A DNA stretch of 64,000 nt, from NCBI GenBank assembly GCA_036850595.1, contig CM072161.1:19301812-19365811 (forward strand), in the 5' to 3' direction. The stretch comes from Rhyacichthys aspro (Eukaryota; Chordata; Actinopteri; Gobiiformes; Rhyacichthyidae). The translations under genes and the position numbers were made by a program. The notes beneath the pieces were generated by a model. That model did no database searches. It saw only the letters and a program-made list of their open reading frames with translations, and had not been told where the DNA came from. Position 1 is the first letter of the stretch. Each line of letters starts with the position of its first letter. This document shows positions 21,801-36,800 of the stretch, piece after piece.

Positions 21801-24800
21801 GCCAAACGTACTCAAGAGAAGTCTGCTTTTGACGTGTTGGGAAAGGGTTTTTATATGGCTTTAATTCTTATCAGTGTTGTAATCCTATCACCACACAAAC
21901 AAAATGAGGAGAATACAGCTGTGGGCCTCAGTGGATATTATTCCTCAAGGAAGACTGACGTGGAGGAGGATGCTGTCTGATGTTAAGAATATACTAACCT
22001 TGCACAATAGCTCACTGGGAACAGGGAGAAATCTGCACTGGAGATATGGGTGAGCGATATGAGATCATGTTATGAAGTGTCAGATGTGAAAGCTCCAGCG
22101 CACCACGGTTCGGACCAAACAGCTGCTCTTTAGACCAGAAAAAAAACTGAACCAAAGTCTGGTTCCTTGTTGAAAGCGCGTTTGGAGATGGTTCAGACTT
22201 CTGGACCAAATGCAGAAAGTCACTGCCAATTAAACACGTGAAGAAGAGCGAAAAGAGGAAGGAAATGGGGAAAACGGTTATAGGGTGGGTTTTAAAATAC
22301 ATAACAAACATTACTGAACCAAACGAATACTAGATGAGTTGTTAGTACAGACCTTTTATGTGTGAACGCCCTAAATCTAGATGTGGCCTGACAGTAGCAT
22401 CAGCTTTTTAAGTGTCATTAGGAAATAATGTGTTTACACAGCAGTGAACACGGATTAACACTAAAAGCAGTAATTACCAGTAGTTCTCACTGAATTGGGT
22501 CACTAAATAATTTGCTCTTCATAATTAATATTTAGTCAAAATAACCGCCACCTCCATCAGTTGTAATTATTGCTAGTTTATTAAGGGCAGTGGTCCACAG
22601 TGATGCAGTGAGAGCTGATGTTTAAAGTCGTACAGAAAGCAGGAAGCTCAAAGAATAGAATGTCACACAGATAAAATCATCTCTCTGCAGTCAAAATGAC
22701 TAGATTACAATCTTAAAAGACTCTGTCAAAGCTGAGTCATGTTTTTGGCAGGGCTCATGTGTTAATGCTAGAGCAATGAAAAGAAACAAGGAGAAATGAA
22801 AAAGTGAAAGGTTAGCGTCTGGAGCAGTGCTGAACACATGTGACCGCCGGCTGGTGAAGTGGGTGCTAAACGCCCGATTGTAAAATATTTTCTTGACAGG
22901 TTCCTTTTGAAATATTTCTTGTCAGAGTGATATTCTTCGTTTCCACAGTGAGTGTGTGTTTCTAGGTGTAATCCAATTTACAGCTCCTCACCTTCGTCTA
23001 ATCTCTCGTTTTAAAGCTTGCACTTTTAAACTCATTTTCAAATAACACGAATAGATAAGTGTGTTTGCACCAATTCATCTGACAACAGCAGGGTCAAACT
23101 TTTAGCCACTTCAGGGTCTTTTTTCTAGTCTGTTTTCACCTTGAGCCTTTAGTTTGGGGCCCGGTACCAATAAATGCAGGGTCAAAGTGCTTCAGTTCGA
23201 CAGATTTGTAATTCTTAAAAAGTATGATGGCAATGATGGGCCCAAAGGGACATCTTAGTGTCAAGCCTGAAAATATCATCCTTGGAAAAACCCACACCTT
23301 TTAAGAGTTAACCTTTGACCCCTGGTCCTCTCTTCTCCACCAAGAGGACACGAGTGAATAGTTCTTGGAAACTAATGACATGACAAATGGACATGCTGTA
23401 CTCTGAGACTAAGAAAACAAGGTCTGGACCTGAATATGTGGCAGTTACACACTTCAGTGTTTAATCATGGGGCAAAACTGTCCCAGGATGGTAATTCACT
23501 CAAGTTATGATTTAGTTTAGAGTTGTGGCCTGGATGAAAATGTGTAGCTCTTTCCAGTATTGAATACTTTGGATTAGTAGCAGGACAAACAGAGTTGTTC
23601 ATATGATGTGGCAGTCTTCTGAATTTTGTATCAGGAAGTCTGCAGCACCATTTTAACTTCACATTTCTGTTCCTTTAAGTCTACTCTGCACTGACCTTCC
23701 CTTTAGCTTTCACGTCTACACTCTATTCCCAATACTAGAAAAATGATTTCTAATAGAGGTACTTGATTAGTCTCTCAGCTTTTGTGCACAAAATGAAAAT
23801 TGTTGTCTGAAGGTACTTTCAAGTAAGTTGCAGAAAAACAAATGCACATTTTCTTCAGTCCAGAAATACACACCCCCTGTTCTCTGGTGAGCACTCAAGA
23901 GCTCAGCCTTTAAAAGCTGAACAAAAAATCCACTGCAGTAAAGTAAGAAAATACAGGCATAACAAAAAAATTAAAAAAATAAAATTTAGCACATGCATTG
24001 TTATTCTAGAAGAAACACAGAGTACCATGACGTATGCTCTGTATGATCTTTCATTCTTTTGGGTAAATTGCAGCATTGTGAAGAGGAATGAATATGATAA
24101 AGCAGAACACACTGAAAGACTTGCACTTCTCAAGGTGACAGTCTGTATTTGATGGTGTCTTTTCTTGTAAATGAGATAACTGTGTGATGTAACTCCCAGA
24201 GGGCAGAGTGCCAGTTTACATCCTCATTCTAACACATGAACAAGGTGTATGTCAACGCAAAGCAAAGCAGAAATCAACAGGAGCACGCAGAAAACGACTG
24301 TTAAGCTACGCTACAGTCAACCGCAGACACAACCAGCTGCAGAGTATTATGTCTGATGTTTATATGAAGACACATAATACTCATGTGGTGCAAACTGCCG
24401 GATAACGTTATGTACATTCTGGGTCAGGCCTTTGTTTTTTATTGTAAACCTCCATTCATCACCAAAACTAGAGGAGAATGAACTGATTTTTTTGCTTTTT
24501 TCTGCCCGTTTACAATCCCAGTGCATCGTTGCATTAACAAATATTTGCACTGTGTTTGTTTATATTCATCAAATGGACTTTTTTTGTAATTTTAGAGAGA
24601 AAATCGGGATCAAATTTAAGTTTAATATATGAATACATGGTTTTACAGGTGAGCTCCAAAGGGATTGAAATAGGCCATGAAGTTTTATTCAGATAAATGA
24701 CTTCTTTTGTCAGAGACTGTTCAGAATATAGACTTCAAGTGGACTAAGTCTCGGCAAGAGGTAGTTCAAAGCAAGTATTTACAGAAACAAGTCCAGGTTT

Positions 24801-27800
24801 GCCTCAGTTTGGACAAAAAGAGGCAGGCTGATGAAGCGAGGTGACAAGGCTACACTTGAATATGCCATTCATCATCATTAAAAGAGCTGTTACTGTAGAA
24901 TTAAAAGTACTTGAGTAAGAGTAACAGAAATCATTGGAAATACTTCTTATGCTGTTGATGCTACTATTTTCACTACTACTTCTACTAATAATACAACTCT
25001 TTTTCCCTCCAATACACTATTAATACTGCTATGTATTTTTCAGACTTGGGACTTACCTTGCCACCAAAATAACTTTTACGCATTAACACATTTTGACATG
25101 TTACTTGAGTAAACAACATTGTTTTTAAGCATTTTTAAGAAACGTACTCATACAGCTCAAGTTATAGTAAATTGTGTAAACTCATCTTGTTATTTCCCAT
25201 CTCTGCTGTTAATCGTGATATATTCTTGTAATAAATACCCACCAGAATTACACCTGGAAACATGTAGAACTTAGTATTTCTTGATGTTTGCGTCAGTTAA
25301 AGTGTTTTTTGGAGTCTGTCCCCCAGCCCGTGGTGTTATTACAACTCTGATTGTCCAATTATGACAATCACTCTATATGTTTCTGCAAAACTATACCATT
25401 TTTATTTAAACTGGAATTAAGCCGCTGCGTTTATAGCTCCACCGTGTTCCACTCACAGTGAACTGGGCCTGATTTGGCGGGAGTCCTGCTCTCCGTCGTT
25501 GCTCGTCAGGCTGTGTCTGGGGGTCCGACCCTGGCTGCTGCTGCTGCTACTGCTGCTGCTGTTACAGTTGGCAGTGGACGACTGGAGCTCCGCCACCGAG
25601 GCATTCACCACACTGTTCCTCTTCTCACCTACAGGAAACATGACACACTGCGTTGTTGTCGGCCAGAAATCAGAGCTATATTTTACTTAGCACTTAAATG
25701 AGATCCAGTTCAGTCATCGGGGACTAATACAGTATCACTTGAAAGACGAACCCCTTTTCCTGTTATGAGTATAATCTTTCTCGGTGGGTTAAGGTCATGA
25801 AACACAAACATGATCTGTGTCAAACTGGTCGTCGCTTCTTGGACTCGTCTTTCGGTCTTTATGAAAGCTCACCTTTTTGGGAGTGTGTTGGCGTGTGGAA
25901 CAGAGTGAGCGGTCTCTCGCTGCAGGAAGGGGTTTTAGTGTCTGTGCTCCTTCTCCGGGACAGCTGCGAATTGGATGAACCACCAGAAGTCGGCATGTCC
26001 CTGAATATCTGCGTTCAAAATGAAAATAGCAGAGAGATACGTTTTCTTCCAACTTTATTCTGAAAAGGAAATAATCTTTCAGCAAAACTATTTTACATAT
26101 GTTTAAATAATGTCAGTGAACATGTGCATCCTGTTGACCCTCTGCAACTTAATACGACGGTAAAAAACAAAGCTTGGCAGAATATATACTGGGTTAAAGT
26201 AGCTTATTCAACACATTTTGGCAGGTCAGTAATGAGTGGGCTTTATTTCTATGTTGAAATGGTAAAAACTGTAATAATTGAGATGATAGATCAAATATTG
26301 TTAGTCATTTTCAACCCACTAAACGGTAACCTTTAAATAAAGTTGGGACAAATGACAGATGCAAAGGTTTAAAATTAACAGCTGATGAAATCTGTGGCTT
26401 CATTTTGGCATCAGTCGTGGCGACCCATAAATTTATTACTGTTTGAGGCTCAGTTATGAAAATTGCAGTGAAACTCTATGCTGTAATACACAATTTTTCC
26501 ATCCATTTTTCCATTATGAATTAACCCAGTATTTTTGGAACTGACATGTTTCCACAACTAATGCTACAGCATTAACCACCTATTTTACCGAACATCATCT
26601 ATGCTGTCATTTTCTCATTTATATATCTGCCTCTCATCTGGCTCCACACCCAACACTCCGCTCATAAAGGGAAAATAAAAGCACAGTGCTGTTTTCCACA
26701 TTTTGCAGTCACACAGAGGGTTTTTAAGGAGAAATGTGAAACAAAAATGTGGTTGAGCCAGAAGAAATAGGGTCTAAATGATGCAACCATGAGACAATGC
26801 ATACATTGTGCATTGTCTTATGGTTGTAAACATCGCTGGTACAAACACTCATTCTCTGACTGTTTTTCTGAACCATATACACACTTGTACTAACAAAAGA
26901 CATTATAGAGAAGTCTTGACAATACACAAGCAGACGACTGCAGTAATTATCTTTTCGGTTTTGTTTTGTGCATTCCACTGGAGAGTTTCTCTGGAGTGTG
27001 CAGGTCTCCCGAGGGCCTGCCTCTTGTGGCTAAATGTATGCATGCACACAGGTGTTATTTGCTCTTTTTCTCTCAAAGGCAGTCCATGGATACAGTCCAT
27101 GTGTGCATGATGTCAGGGTCTCTAACAGTTAGGCTGCTGTGTCTGTTGCCATGGGGACATCTTTAAGCAGCCTGACGTGCCAATAAGCTGCTCACATCTG
27201 AGGGGAAAGTAGCTTTGAAGTACTCTATATAAGGTATGTGTGCATTACTGAACTGGGAAGAGAGGCTAGAAGATGCTTGTTAAGATGAAAAGGAGCTGTG
27301 CTCCAGCTCTCTTGGACAAATACCACTCCACTAGACACAGCAGAGGGATTTTATCTAACACCTGTACTGCTGATACACAGGCTGTTTCCCAATTGCTAGA
27401 ATCCTTCCTGTGGCGGACTCCTTCGGAGGAAACCAGCTGCTGAAGGTGTTTCCAAATGGTTCCAAATCCCACCTCCTACAGAGTCCTCCGTTTGTCCAAA
27501 ACACCCAGGATGCACCTGTGGATCCTCCGTGGTCTTGCCTCATTCCAAATTACCCACAATGCAAGCGGTGGAAGAGGAAGTAAGGCTTAAAGCAGAGAAT
27601 TTTCAGTTGAAATAGAAGTGTAGATGTGCCTTGTTCATAGAAAATGTTATATTTTGATAATGTTTGCCCAATAAACTGCTCAGTTCAGTCGCGCTGAAGC
27701 CTGGTCCATAAAAGGTGGAGTTCCTCAGGACCTAGCCTTGGCTTGGGACGAGCTGACTCTGGAGGAAAGAAAGGATCCTGGCAACTGGGAAATGACCAGA

Positions 27801-30800
27801 GGCTGAACACATCTGTGGTCTTACCCTCTCGTTGTGCTCAATGAGGATTTCCACTACAATGTTCTGGAACTTGATGTCCATTATGGCTGCCACAGTTTCC
27901 TCCTGCGGCCGCAGCAGAGTGGGCCCGAACACCACCCCCAGGTTGGCTACTGTCATCAGGTTCTGTTGGTGGTGGCTGGCCACACTGTTGGGAAGTACAA
28001 AAGCATTTTTCATAACTTTTATACAAAGTGCAAAAAGGGTGAAGTGGGCCTTTTAATTGTATCACTCAACAATGATCAGTTCATTTGTTAACGATGGAGG
28101 ATGAAGAGGAATGTGGTGGCTGTACATTTTGTAAATGAAGGAAGAAATACTCTTAAACCAATGAACACAATGATCCCAGATTTTTTTAACAGAATAGTGT
28201 GTTTCAGGAGTTCACGTCCAGCTCTGTGAGTGTTAAAAACAACAGCAGCTGATCTGTGTAATGCCCTTAGCTGAGATTAAAAAAAAAGAGCATGTTGTAT
28301 TTATTAGCTTTCTCCTGCTCCATAAACATTGCTGCTGTCTGTGTCAAAGCACAGCTGTCACATGGGTTTAAGGCCTTACAGAGGCAACACTGTCACCTCC
28401 TCTTTCTAATTGGATTTATTTTGTTGATATTAAATTAGACCTTTTGGGTTAATAAGTGGATACACTTTGCCAAATTGGATGAAAATGACTCGGAGAAAGG
28501 TCACAATTTTAAGAAAATTGGATAAACTTGAAAAAGATCTGGGCAAGGTGGTTTAACAATTTATAAAATGTTAGCTCCTCGATGGAGTTGTAATGAGCAT
28601 CTGTTAAAGCCTTGCTGAGAGGAATATTCAAAACCAGCCTGATGGAAATTCAATTAGGAACCATATCTGTTTGCAGCAAAGGGCTGATATGCTTATCTGC
28701 ACTTGAAGATGTCCTTGCATCGAGGTTACAACAGACGTGACATAAAAAATAATGGTAAGTGATTCATGTAATTGGTTATTTTTAAGACATGTCTGGGGCT
28801 TTTTCCAGTCTTTTATTTTACAGATACATATAGACAGAAAACATAAGGATAGAGATATAATACACATCCTTTCAAGTGCATCTGTTTCATTAAATATTTG
28901 AGTGTGGGCATAAAGGAAATAAAATGATTGTGTAATTTTAGACTTTAAAGGAGTGCTGTTGCCATGCAATTGATATATGTGTGTTGTATTACTGCAGTAT
29001 CAACAGCACATTAAAAAGTAATGTGTTGCTCTTGGTATACTTTAATATATCTTTGTGCCACTCGTGGTGAGTTGTGAGGCTCCAGGACATTTCTATTTAG
29101 ACTCTTGACATTGGTGTGAAATGACAGATATTCCCACACTGTAAATGTTACCACAATTCATTATCACCTGTGGTAATTATTTAAAAACATTTCATCATCC
29201 CCATCAAAACAATTCAAATACAGTTTATATAGATGGAAAAAAAACACTAAAAACAAAATCTCTCTCTTTCAAATCTAGAAATAGCTTTAAGGTCAGTGCT
29301 TTAGCTCCGAGGATTAGCCCGATGCTTAATCCCTTTTTGAGAATGACACCGGCCGCAGGAATCAGTGATATCTCAACAGGCTACGAGTCATGGTGCTAAA
29401 ATTAAACCCAGTGCTGATAAACCCTGCCCAGTCAGACAGTGGAATAATGAACAAATACATGGGTGAGTAACGGCTCGTCTTACTTTGCCAGGTGTTTCAT
29501 GAGCAGCTCCAGCATCTGTCTGTTCTTCTCGGGCAAACGGTGAACCAGAGCGTGGATCTCAGTCACTCTGGCGTCAGGGTTGTCCAGCTCTGGTTTAAGA
29601 GAGAGAGAAAGAAAACACAAAAACTCTTAATTCATGGCAAGTATAATAAATAAACAACTGCCTATGAGGACTATAAAAACAAACTATTACATATCTTACA
29701 ATAATATGTGCCCATTCCTCTCACTATGGTCCCAGTTCTGCATTCATTAAGGTTCATGTAAAGCTCTTTAACACAAATTATACAGAAAAGTCATGTTTTA
29801 GTCTGATTAAAGGTCTTTGGTTACATAATGTCGACTCATAGCAAAGCACAAATCACATCTTTCTTTTAATCAAAGCAAGCCCTTTCCTCATAAGTCAAGG
29901 ACCCCAGCTTGAACACAGGCAATAATCTCAAGCAGAATAGAATGGTTACGTAATCTCATAAACCATGAGTTCGTTTTAGGTCATTAGTGAGTGATGTACA
30001 AACATAGGTTCCATTTTTACCAGAGACATTTGTACAAATACACATTATACTTGTAATGTCTTTGATTGAAACCCAAATAGGAGCAGACCCAAGTACAATT
30101 ATTCACTAAATTGCTTGTAAATTCCAGTCTTGATGAATTTTGCATCACATTATCTCACTATATTTAACGTTTAATGTAGCATAGTTCACAAAAACACCAG
30201 TTAAACTTGATTTAATTTTCTTTTTATGTGGCCCATTTAATTAAGAGACAACAACAAATATCCTTAATTTGTAAACCAGACCATGTAATCCCGGGAAAAA
30301 CCAGGCCAAACTGGACCAAACCAGACCATGTAATCCCAGATGGAACAGCGCCAGACTCCATGATGTTGAGATCAGGTCTACTCCATCACGTCAGGAGGAG
30401 GTTTTTGTCTCTTTACTCACTTTTCCATTTTGTAAATTGAAAAAAAAAAAAATCAAAAAAATAAAATAAAAATCAAATCAAATCAAAATAATAAAATAAA
30501 ATAAAATCAAAAAATAAATAAAATAAAATAAAATAAAATAAAATAAAATAAAATAAAATAAAATAAAATAAAATAAAATAAAATAAAATAAAATAAAATA
30601 AAATAAAATAAAATAAAATAAAATAAATAAAATAAAATAAAATAATGGAACAGGTCGGACTGCCCTCACTGAAATTGCGTATTTGCGATATATTATTGTT
30701 GTATAGAATAATCAAAGACAGTGGCTGAGAAGGTTTTTGGTTAGCTGTGCTCTGAGAGAAGCTCCAGATACTAGTGATAAACAGATAGACAAGCACAGGA

Positions 30801-33800
30801 CGGACATGCTGTTGATGTACGACTAATAATTTACAGCCGCAGAGCCCAGTCGATAGAGAGATGACAGCAGACTCACAGTAGATCACCCCTCGGGCCCTGC
30901 CTGTCAGCACCGGGTAATACACAGCTAACAGCCCACAGCCGGCAAAATGCACACGTCGAGTCCAGACAAGAAAAACACAGTTTACAGGTAAATGCTGCCG
31001 CGCAAATCCAATACAGATATATGGTACAGACATGTGGAAATCAACAGTGCACCTGACCTACACAGCACTGAGCATGAATAAAAAGATTTGGAGACGTAAC
31101 CCGATGCAAAACAGAAGGAAGAACTTAGTGCTGCTTGACATTTTTTTCTTGCCCAATCAAAAATGAAGCCGTTATCTAAGAGACTGTGTACTAATACTGC
31201 CTGTTATTTAACTAAACGTAAACAGAAGACAGTGCTTATGAAGTATGTGCAAGGAAAAAAATGCACACAAACACACAAAAAAGCAATGCCATAAATGAAA
31301 ACTATATAAATAAGCAGTTAAAAAAATGAAATAAATAAATACACAAACTCCAAAGACTGCCTCAAATACATTACAGTGTCAGCCAGTAAATAAATGAATG
31401 CCTTTTCAATGAGCAAGCTTCTTCTATTTAAAATCAGACATGTGTTATTTATTAGTATTTTGTTGGAAGCATTCTTGTAGTCACTATGAGCAAAAGTATC
31501 TTGTTAGTCCCACTTATAAAGATAAAAAGAAGAATCCCTGTGTTCACCTAAAGAGAAAAGAGGTTCAAATAGGAACACAGCTTTGAGGAATTCTGCCCTT
31601 AAATGGAAAATAGACTTGAATAAAACTAGTCTAAACTTATTTCAAATCTGCAACGACAGACTAAAGCCAGTGAAGTCGGTGCACCTCTGTTATCGAAAGC
31701 TATAAGTGTGAGTCATTTTCATGGGAGTAGGCGTCACATCCATCACTGAAAACAAGATGACCTTTGCAAAATGATGTTTCATGTTCTTTATTTCCAACAA
31801 CAAATGCATGCACTACTTAAAGTAGCCTTTATGTTATGCAAAAATAACACACATAGCTCACTTAGCCTCTTTAACGTGCAGCATAGTCTTATATTTATGC
31901 TACAATCATTAGCTGACACACAATGTATACCTTATTTATGCCTTTACTTCCATACTTATCAATACGCTGATGAACTGTGTTATTGATTATTAAATTCAAA
32001 CAGCACACCTCTTTTCAATCAAATTTTTCAATAGCCTTTTTTTTTATTTAATTTACACAAACACAGAGTTTTGTTTACTCCAAAAGAAGGGACCCTGTAA
32101 ATATAGTTCGGATCTGAAGTCATCAAAGTTTTATACGTGTCTCTCGTTAAAAGTGAGCCATTGGGATTATGTACATGGAGAACATACTTTTACAATTAAA
32201 GCCTGGAAAGCAACTATGTACATGTCCCTCAGAGGTAAATGAAGCATGATGTGCTTATTCGCTATAATCCCACGGCCTGTTTAATGTATGGTACATATTA
32301 TATCCCATGTGTTTTGAATTAGGCTGCTAGTGGAAGGGACACGGGGTAACATCAAAATAAAACCAAAGTACTGCAAGAAGTCTGTAACTATGGGTTCCAG
32401 TCTTCAGCTCGATAAAAATCCATGTCCTAAATAAATAATACCTCCGAGCATGAAAGAAAAAAAATCAATTGAAAATCTCGTTGTTGCTGCTTTTTTCTGT
32501 CCCGTAAAGAACATGGAGGAAGATACAGTCATTACCTGCAGAAATTATGTCAAATATGATGCAGGTAACGCGACAGAAAAATGTCTGACTGCTGTTTAAA
32601 TGGCAGCTGAAATCACAGAGCACCGTTAGAAGCAACTTCAGACCGACTGACTACACACACCTTTTCAAGCACAGACTGCAGGCTGAATTATTAAGTGCTG
32701 TGTTAAATGAATGAATGAATAAATGAATGATGTGGGCAGGCTGCTCTGAGATGTGGACAGATATGCCTCAAGACTTGGGCCAAAGCCAGTGTCTGTTCCG
32801 AGTCTTTGACCTATTTCTTTATTTGTCTCACGTTGACATTCTCAGCTCAAACTGTTTCATTCCAATCAAAAACACACTAACCCCCGAAGAAACGTACAAA
32901 AGTATGCCATAACGGTCTTTGTTTCATGTTGAATCACAGCGTAGTTTGTTTTTGTTTTTTGTGAAACTGTGGTGTAAGTGACAAAGAGGAAACACATCCT
33001 TACGACTAAACTCTTATAGGTGTAAACAAATCAAAAAAGAGTGCTTCAATGCTCCATTCCTAATCCAGGGGTAAGCCATATCTTATCCTTCCATCTATCT
33101 CCCACATCTCCAAGGTTAAAAACAGGTTTCTCACTTTAAAAACATTCCCACGACAAGGCGTGTTTCAAAGATTTCTTTTTTTGTTTGTTTTAGAAACGCT
33201 CATATAATTTAATACTGACCCAGTTTTATTCCTTAATTCAGAGAAACAATACAAACAATATATGTTTACAGACTCATCTCATCTGTTTAATCTCCACTGA
33301 CAAACTACAGCAGCCTCAGAGGGTCAAAACTCAAACATCAGATTCCAGGTGGGTTTGCATAAGGATATTTATGTGATGTTTTTTATCTTTTATCTAAATG
33401 CAGGTTTCAAACTAAATGTGTCCCTCTGAAAACATTTTTTTACTTTAAAAATGACAATTAGTACTTGTATTACACAGAATACATCTCCTGTTTGTACACA
33501 TTTAAAAGGACAATGAAGTAGTTCAGTGTTTTAACTGTTAATGGTGTCAAATAGTTTTTTTGAAGCCCCTCTCGCTCCTGTCCACTTCTCCAGACTGAGA
33601 GTGAGCTGATAGGAAATAAATTAGCAACAGAACCACATTTACAAAATACTAAACAATCCCCTTAACAAGATTTTGCATATTTTTTCTCGTAGTAAAGAAT
33701 GAGAAAGAAATGTTTGAAGAAGGGCATGCTGTTATTCCCAGAAGTGAAAATACTAGCTTGGACGGCTGAATAGACACCTCGGCATATTAAAAGAATGAGG

Positions 33801-36800
33801 TGTTAACAACACGGCTCAATGACTGGAGCCAGAGTAATTACTGTATGAATGTTTTCAAGATGATGCGTGCCTCGGGTGAATCTGAAATCCAGGTGGCACT
33901 CCTCCCTCTTCCTCCCTCATCTATCGCTTGCTTTCTCACTTCATTTCCTTCTTGCTCTACTTGGCCCGGGCTTCGCTGTGTGTTTAATCCGGGTATTTAC
34001 AACAGACTAAGATCGGAAGGAGTCAAATTAAGAGGAGGGAGGAGCAGAGCGTATGGGTGGAGAAAAGGGTGGAACGAAACAGAGGTCATGTCAGGATACA
34101 GTCCTTAAATCACCCCGCAGTTTTTGCAAAAATGTTTTCACGGAGCAGAGCAGACGTGTGTTCAGATGGCCAGCGATGCAAACAATGCGCTCTCAATATG
34201 CGAACGCCCACACAGACTCTACAGAAGCAGAAGTTACACAGAAATAAAGAGTTGATTGTACTAAAGATATTCACCTGTGAACATAGAGAAATATGTCAAG
34301 GTTGATGGTTATTTATGTCATTTAATGAGTTAGAGCAACTAATGTTAACCGGTGTAATGTTTCTCCCAATACTCGTTTTTATTTCTTCCACAGTGAGCCT
34401 CATTAGCAGCTATTTCCTGGTAATGTTGCCAAAGACACACGGCCATTTCCTGAAGTTCCTTCCCTTTCAGCTGCACTCTCTTTAGCCTTAGAGACCTAGG
34501 CTAAACTCTGGAAAACAATGACGTGTTGTGAGCAAGACACTCTGGACCGGAAAACGAAATAGACCGCGACAAGACTATAACAAACAACAAAAGAACAAAG
34601 TTGATGACAAAAGTTTTAAAACATAAAATAGAGCCTAAGAATAAGAGGAATTTGACATTTACTGCAGTGAAGTTAGTGATTCTAAAACTTCTCAGACTTT
34701 CTACACAGAACATTCATCACTGAAAGAACAATTTTAATAGCAGTAAAATAAAGAAGCCTAAGCCTAACACTTCACACAACACGCAGTTATATTGGTAATT
34801 TTACAGAGAGAATGCTATCTTGTCATTTTTCTACTCCTGCTGGACTGAAACATATATTCAGTTGCACTGAAGATAGTAGAAGTGGTAATGGAAAACTATT
34901 TTGCACTTAATCTAACTGCACGATATGAAAAGTCCTTGTTCAGAGAGGCCCAGAGGATTTTAAATGAGCCCACACATTTTCAGAGCTCAGAGCTGCCACC
35001 GGTTAAGGATCCTCAAAACCACACTGAACCAGTACAAAAATATCCTTCAGATGAATAAAAGTGCAAGTGGTAGCGCATGATTCCAACTTTTCCTCTGCAT
35101 GTTCTTCTCATAGATGTTTTTAATACATTTTACTGTTATTTTATGTGGATTGTTTTGTGTTGCTTTGACCAAAATAAAATCCTCCAAATGGGAAAAAATA
35201 AACTTAAATGTATATTCCCTGACAGACAGCAGCCTATTGTCTCATTTGTCTTGTTTGTAATGTATTTACAGGGTCATTTAGGTTAGCTTTTTTTTAAATA
35301 ATGCTAAAAAAAAAACAATAAACCAACATTTTATATCAAATCAAAAAATCTCTAACACCTGTTTACCACTAATACCACCAGCAACAGTCAGAGAACAACT
35401 GGTTTGAGATCAAAGCCACAGCTGGTTTGAACTGATCCTTTGAAAGGTGCCAGGAAACAATAAACAAACCTTTATAGTTGTATTCACCAGATGAACTGTA
35501 AGCGGGCTCTATCTCTCAGTTAAAGGTATGTAAATACAATGTAAAACCAACTTGCAGCAGGTCAGTAACTGTATCACACACAACATAAAGCAGCGCGGTC
35601 GGGGGCAGCAGCTACGAGCGACAGAAGGCATCCTGGAGACTCGGCGGGGGTCCGGGTTCCTCAGCTGTGAACTACAGATCTGTAAATGCTTTCACAGGAA
35701 GTCAGGACCTCGCTTGTGCAACAATAAAGGGAAATGTCTTAATATATTAGCTACACAGCGGGCCTACGTAAAGGATCACTTCAGCAGAGCTATTTCTAAT
35801 GCAGTTTAGGATCACTTTCAATTAGGTGTCTTGTTATTTCACGCTTAGGATATTTCTGACTGTTTGAGGAAAAAATGCAGTGCAAATGCTCACTTTAAAG
35901 TCGTCTTTGATTGGAGTATCTCTCTTCTCTGAGTTACAGATAAAACACTATATAGATAATAATAGTTTGTGTCATTTTCAGGGATAATGTCAGTACATCA
36001 AACTGAACTCTATTAGTGAAAACCCCCAGCTCTGTCTTCAGCATTAAACTGTTTCAATCCTGCAATTATCTTCCTCTCTTGCATCACTGTGTGAATGCAC
36101 TGGCAATATTTACTGTATGTGCGTTTCAAATCCATAGAAGAAGAGTTTTCAACACAAAAATCTGTTTAATTTGCTTTCATAGTCCGATTGCATATTTTTA
36201 ATCCATTTTTGTCATGTGTGTGTGTAAAATGAAGAAAGTTTATTTAGTAGTGGTTTGTTTGTTTCTAAAATGCAGCAGATATTTCTTGAGGTACCCAGCG
36301 TATCCAGACATTTACACACCTTTCACAGTGTAGCGTGTAACATGGAGAGACACTTACTGGCAGCTGTGATGAAGCTCCTCTGATACTGGTAGGTCATGAG
36401 CGGCGCCGGCAGCATCCTGCAGACAAACAGAAGACGGACACATCACAAGAATGAAGGTCTGAAGATGCTTGGACGGCTTTGCAAAAACCAATCAATCTAA
36501 ATAGTTGTGGATTAGCACTGATCTGACCGAAGCAAGGAGGAGAAAAGGCTTGCACCATTTCAATCTCCCTTCACCTCGAGCTGATCTTTTTCTATTTCAT
36601 GTCTGAATGCTGGCTTACACAGCTGGACATGAGTTTATCACAGCGGTTAGTTCGTTTATGGCTCCCACTGGATCTCAATGACCCCAGACGTTAATCCTGT
36701 GGGTACAGTGTGCATTGTCAACGTATCCGTCCATTAACCGTGCATTTGTGCCCTTTTTAATGTACATTTTGCCTTCCATATTTGCATGCATGAAGGGTAA

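Larger units (their letters stand above)
19402..25456 (-). other. arhgap26: arhgap26 intron (6.1 kb) in the linker region
   Basis: Non-coding. It holds a T tract (about 20551-20568), an exact RFX X-box match at 20646-20659, and a repetitive-looking block at about 22080-22375. The phase joins exactly across it (Leu codon split CT/T), so no exon needs to be missing here. Confidence 0.85.
29590..36357 (-). other. arhgap26: arhgap26 intron (6.8 kb) inside the RhoGAP domain
   Basis: Non-coding. It holds a 45-bp tandem duplication (30273-30337), a long AAAAT microsatellite (30439-30645) and a small AATG repeat (32705-32730). The remainder is A/T-rich with nothing recognised. Confidence 0.85.

Noticed and set aside
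30473..31033. Minus-strand open frame of 186 codons rich in Phe, Ile, Leu and Tyr
   Set aside because: Most of it is translation of the AAAAT microsatellite; not a gene.
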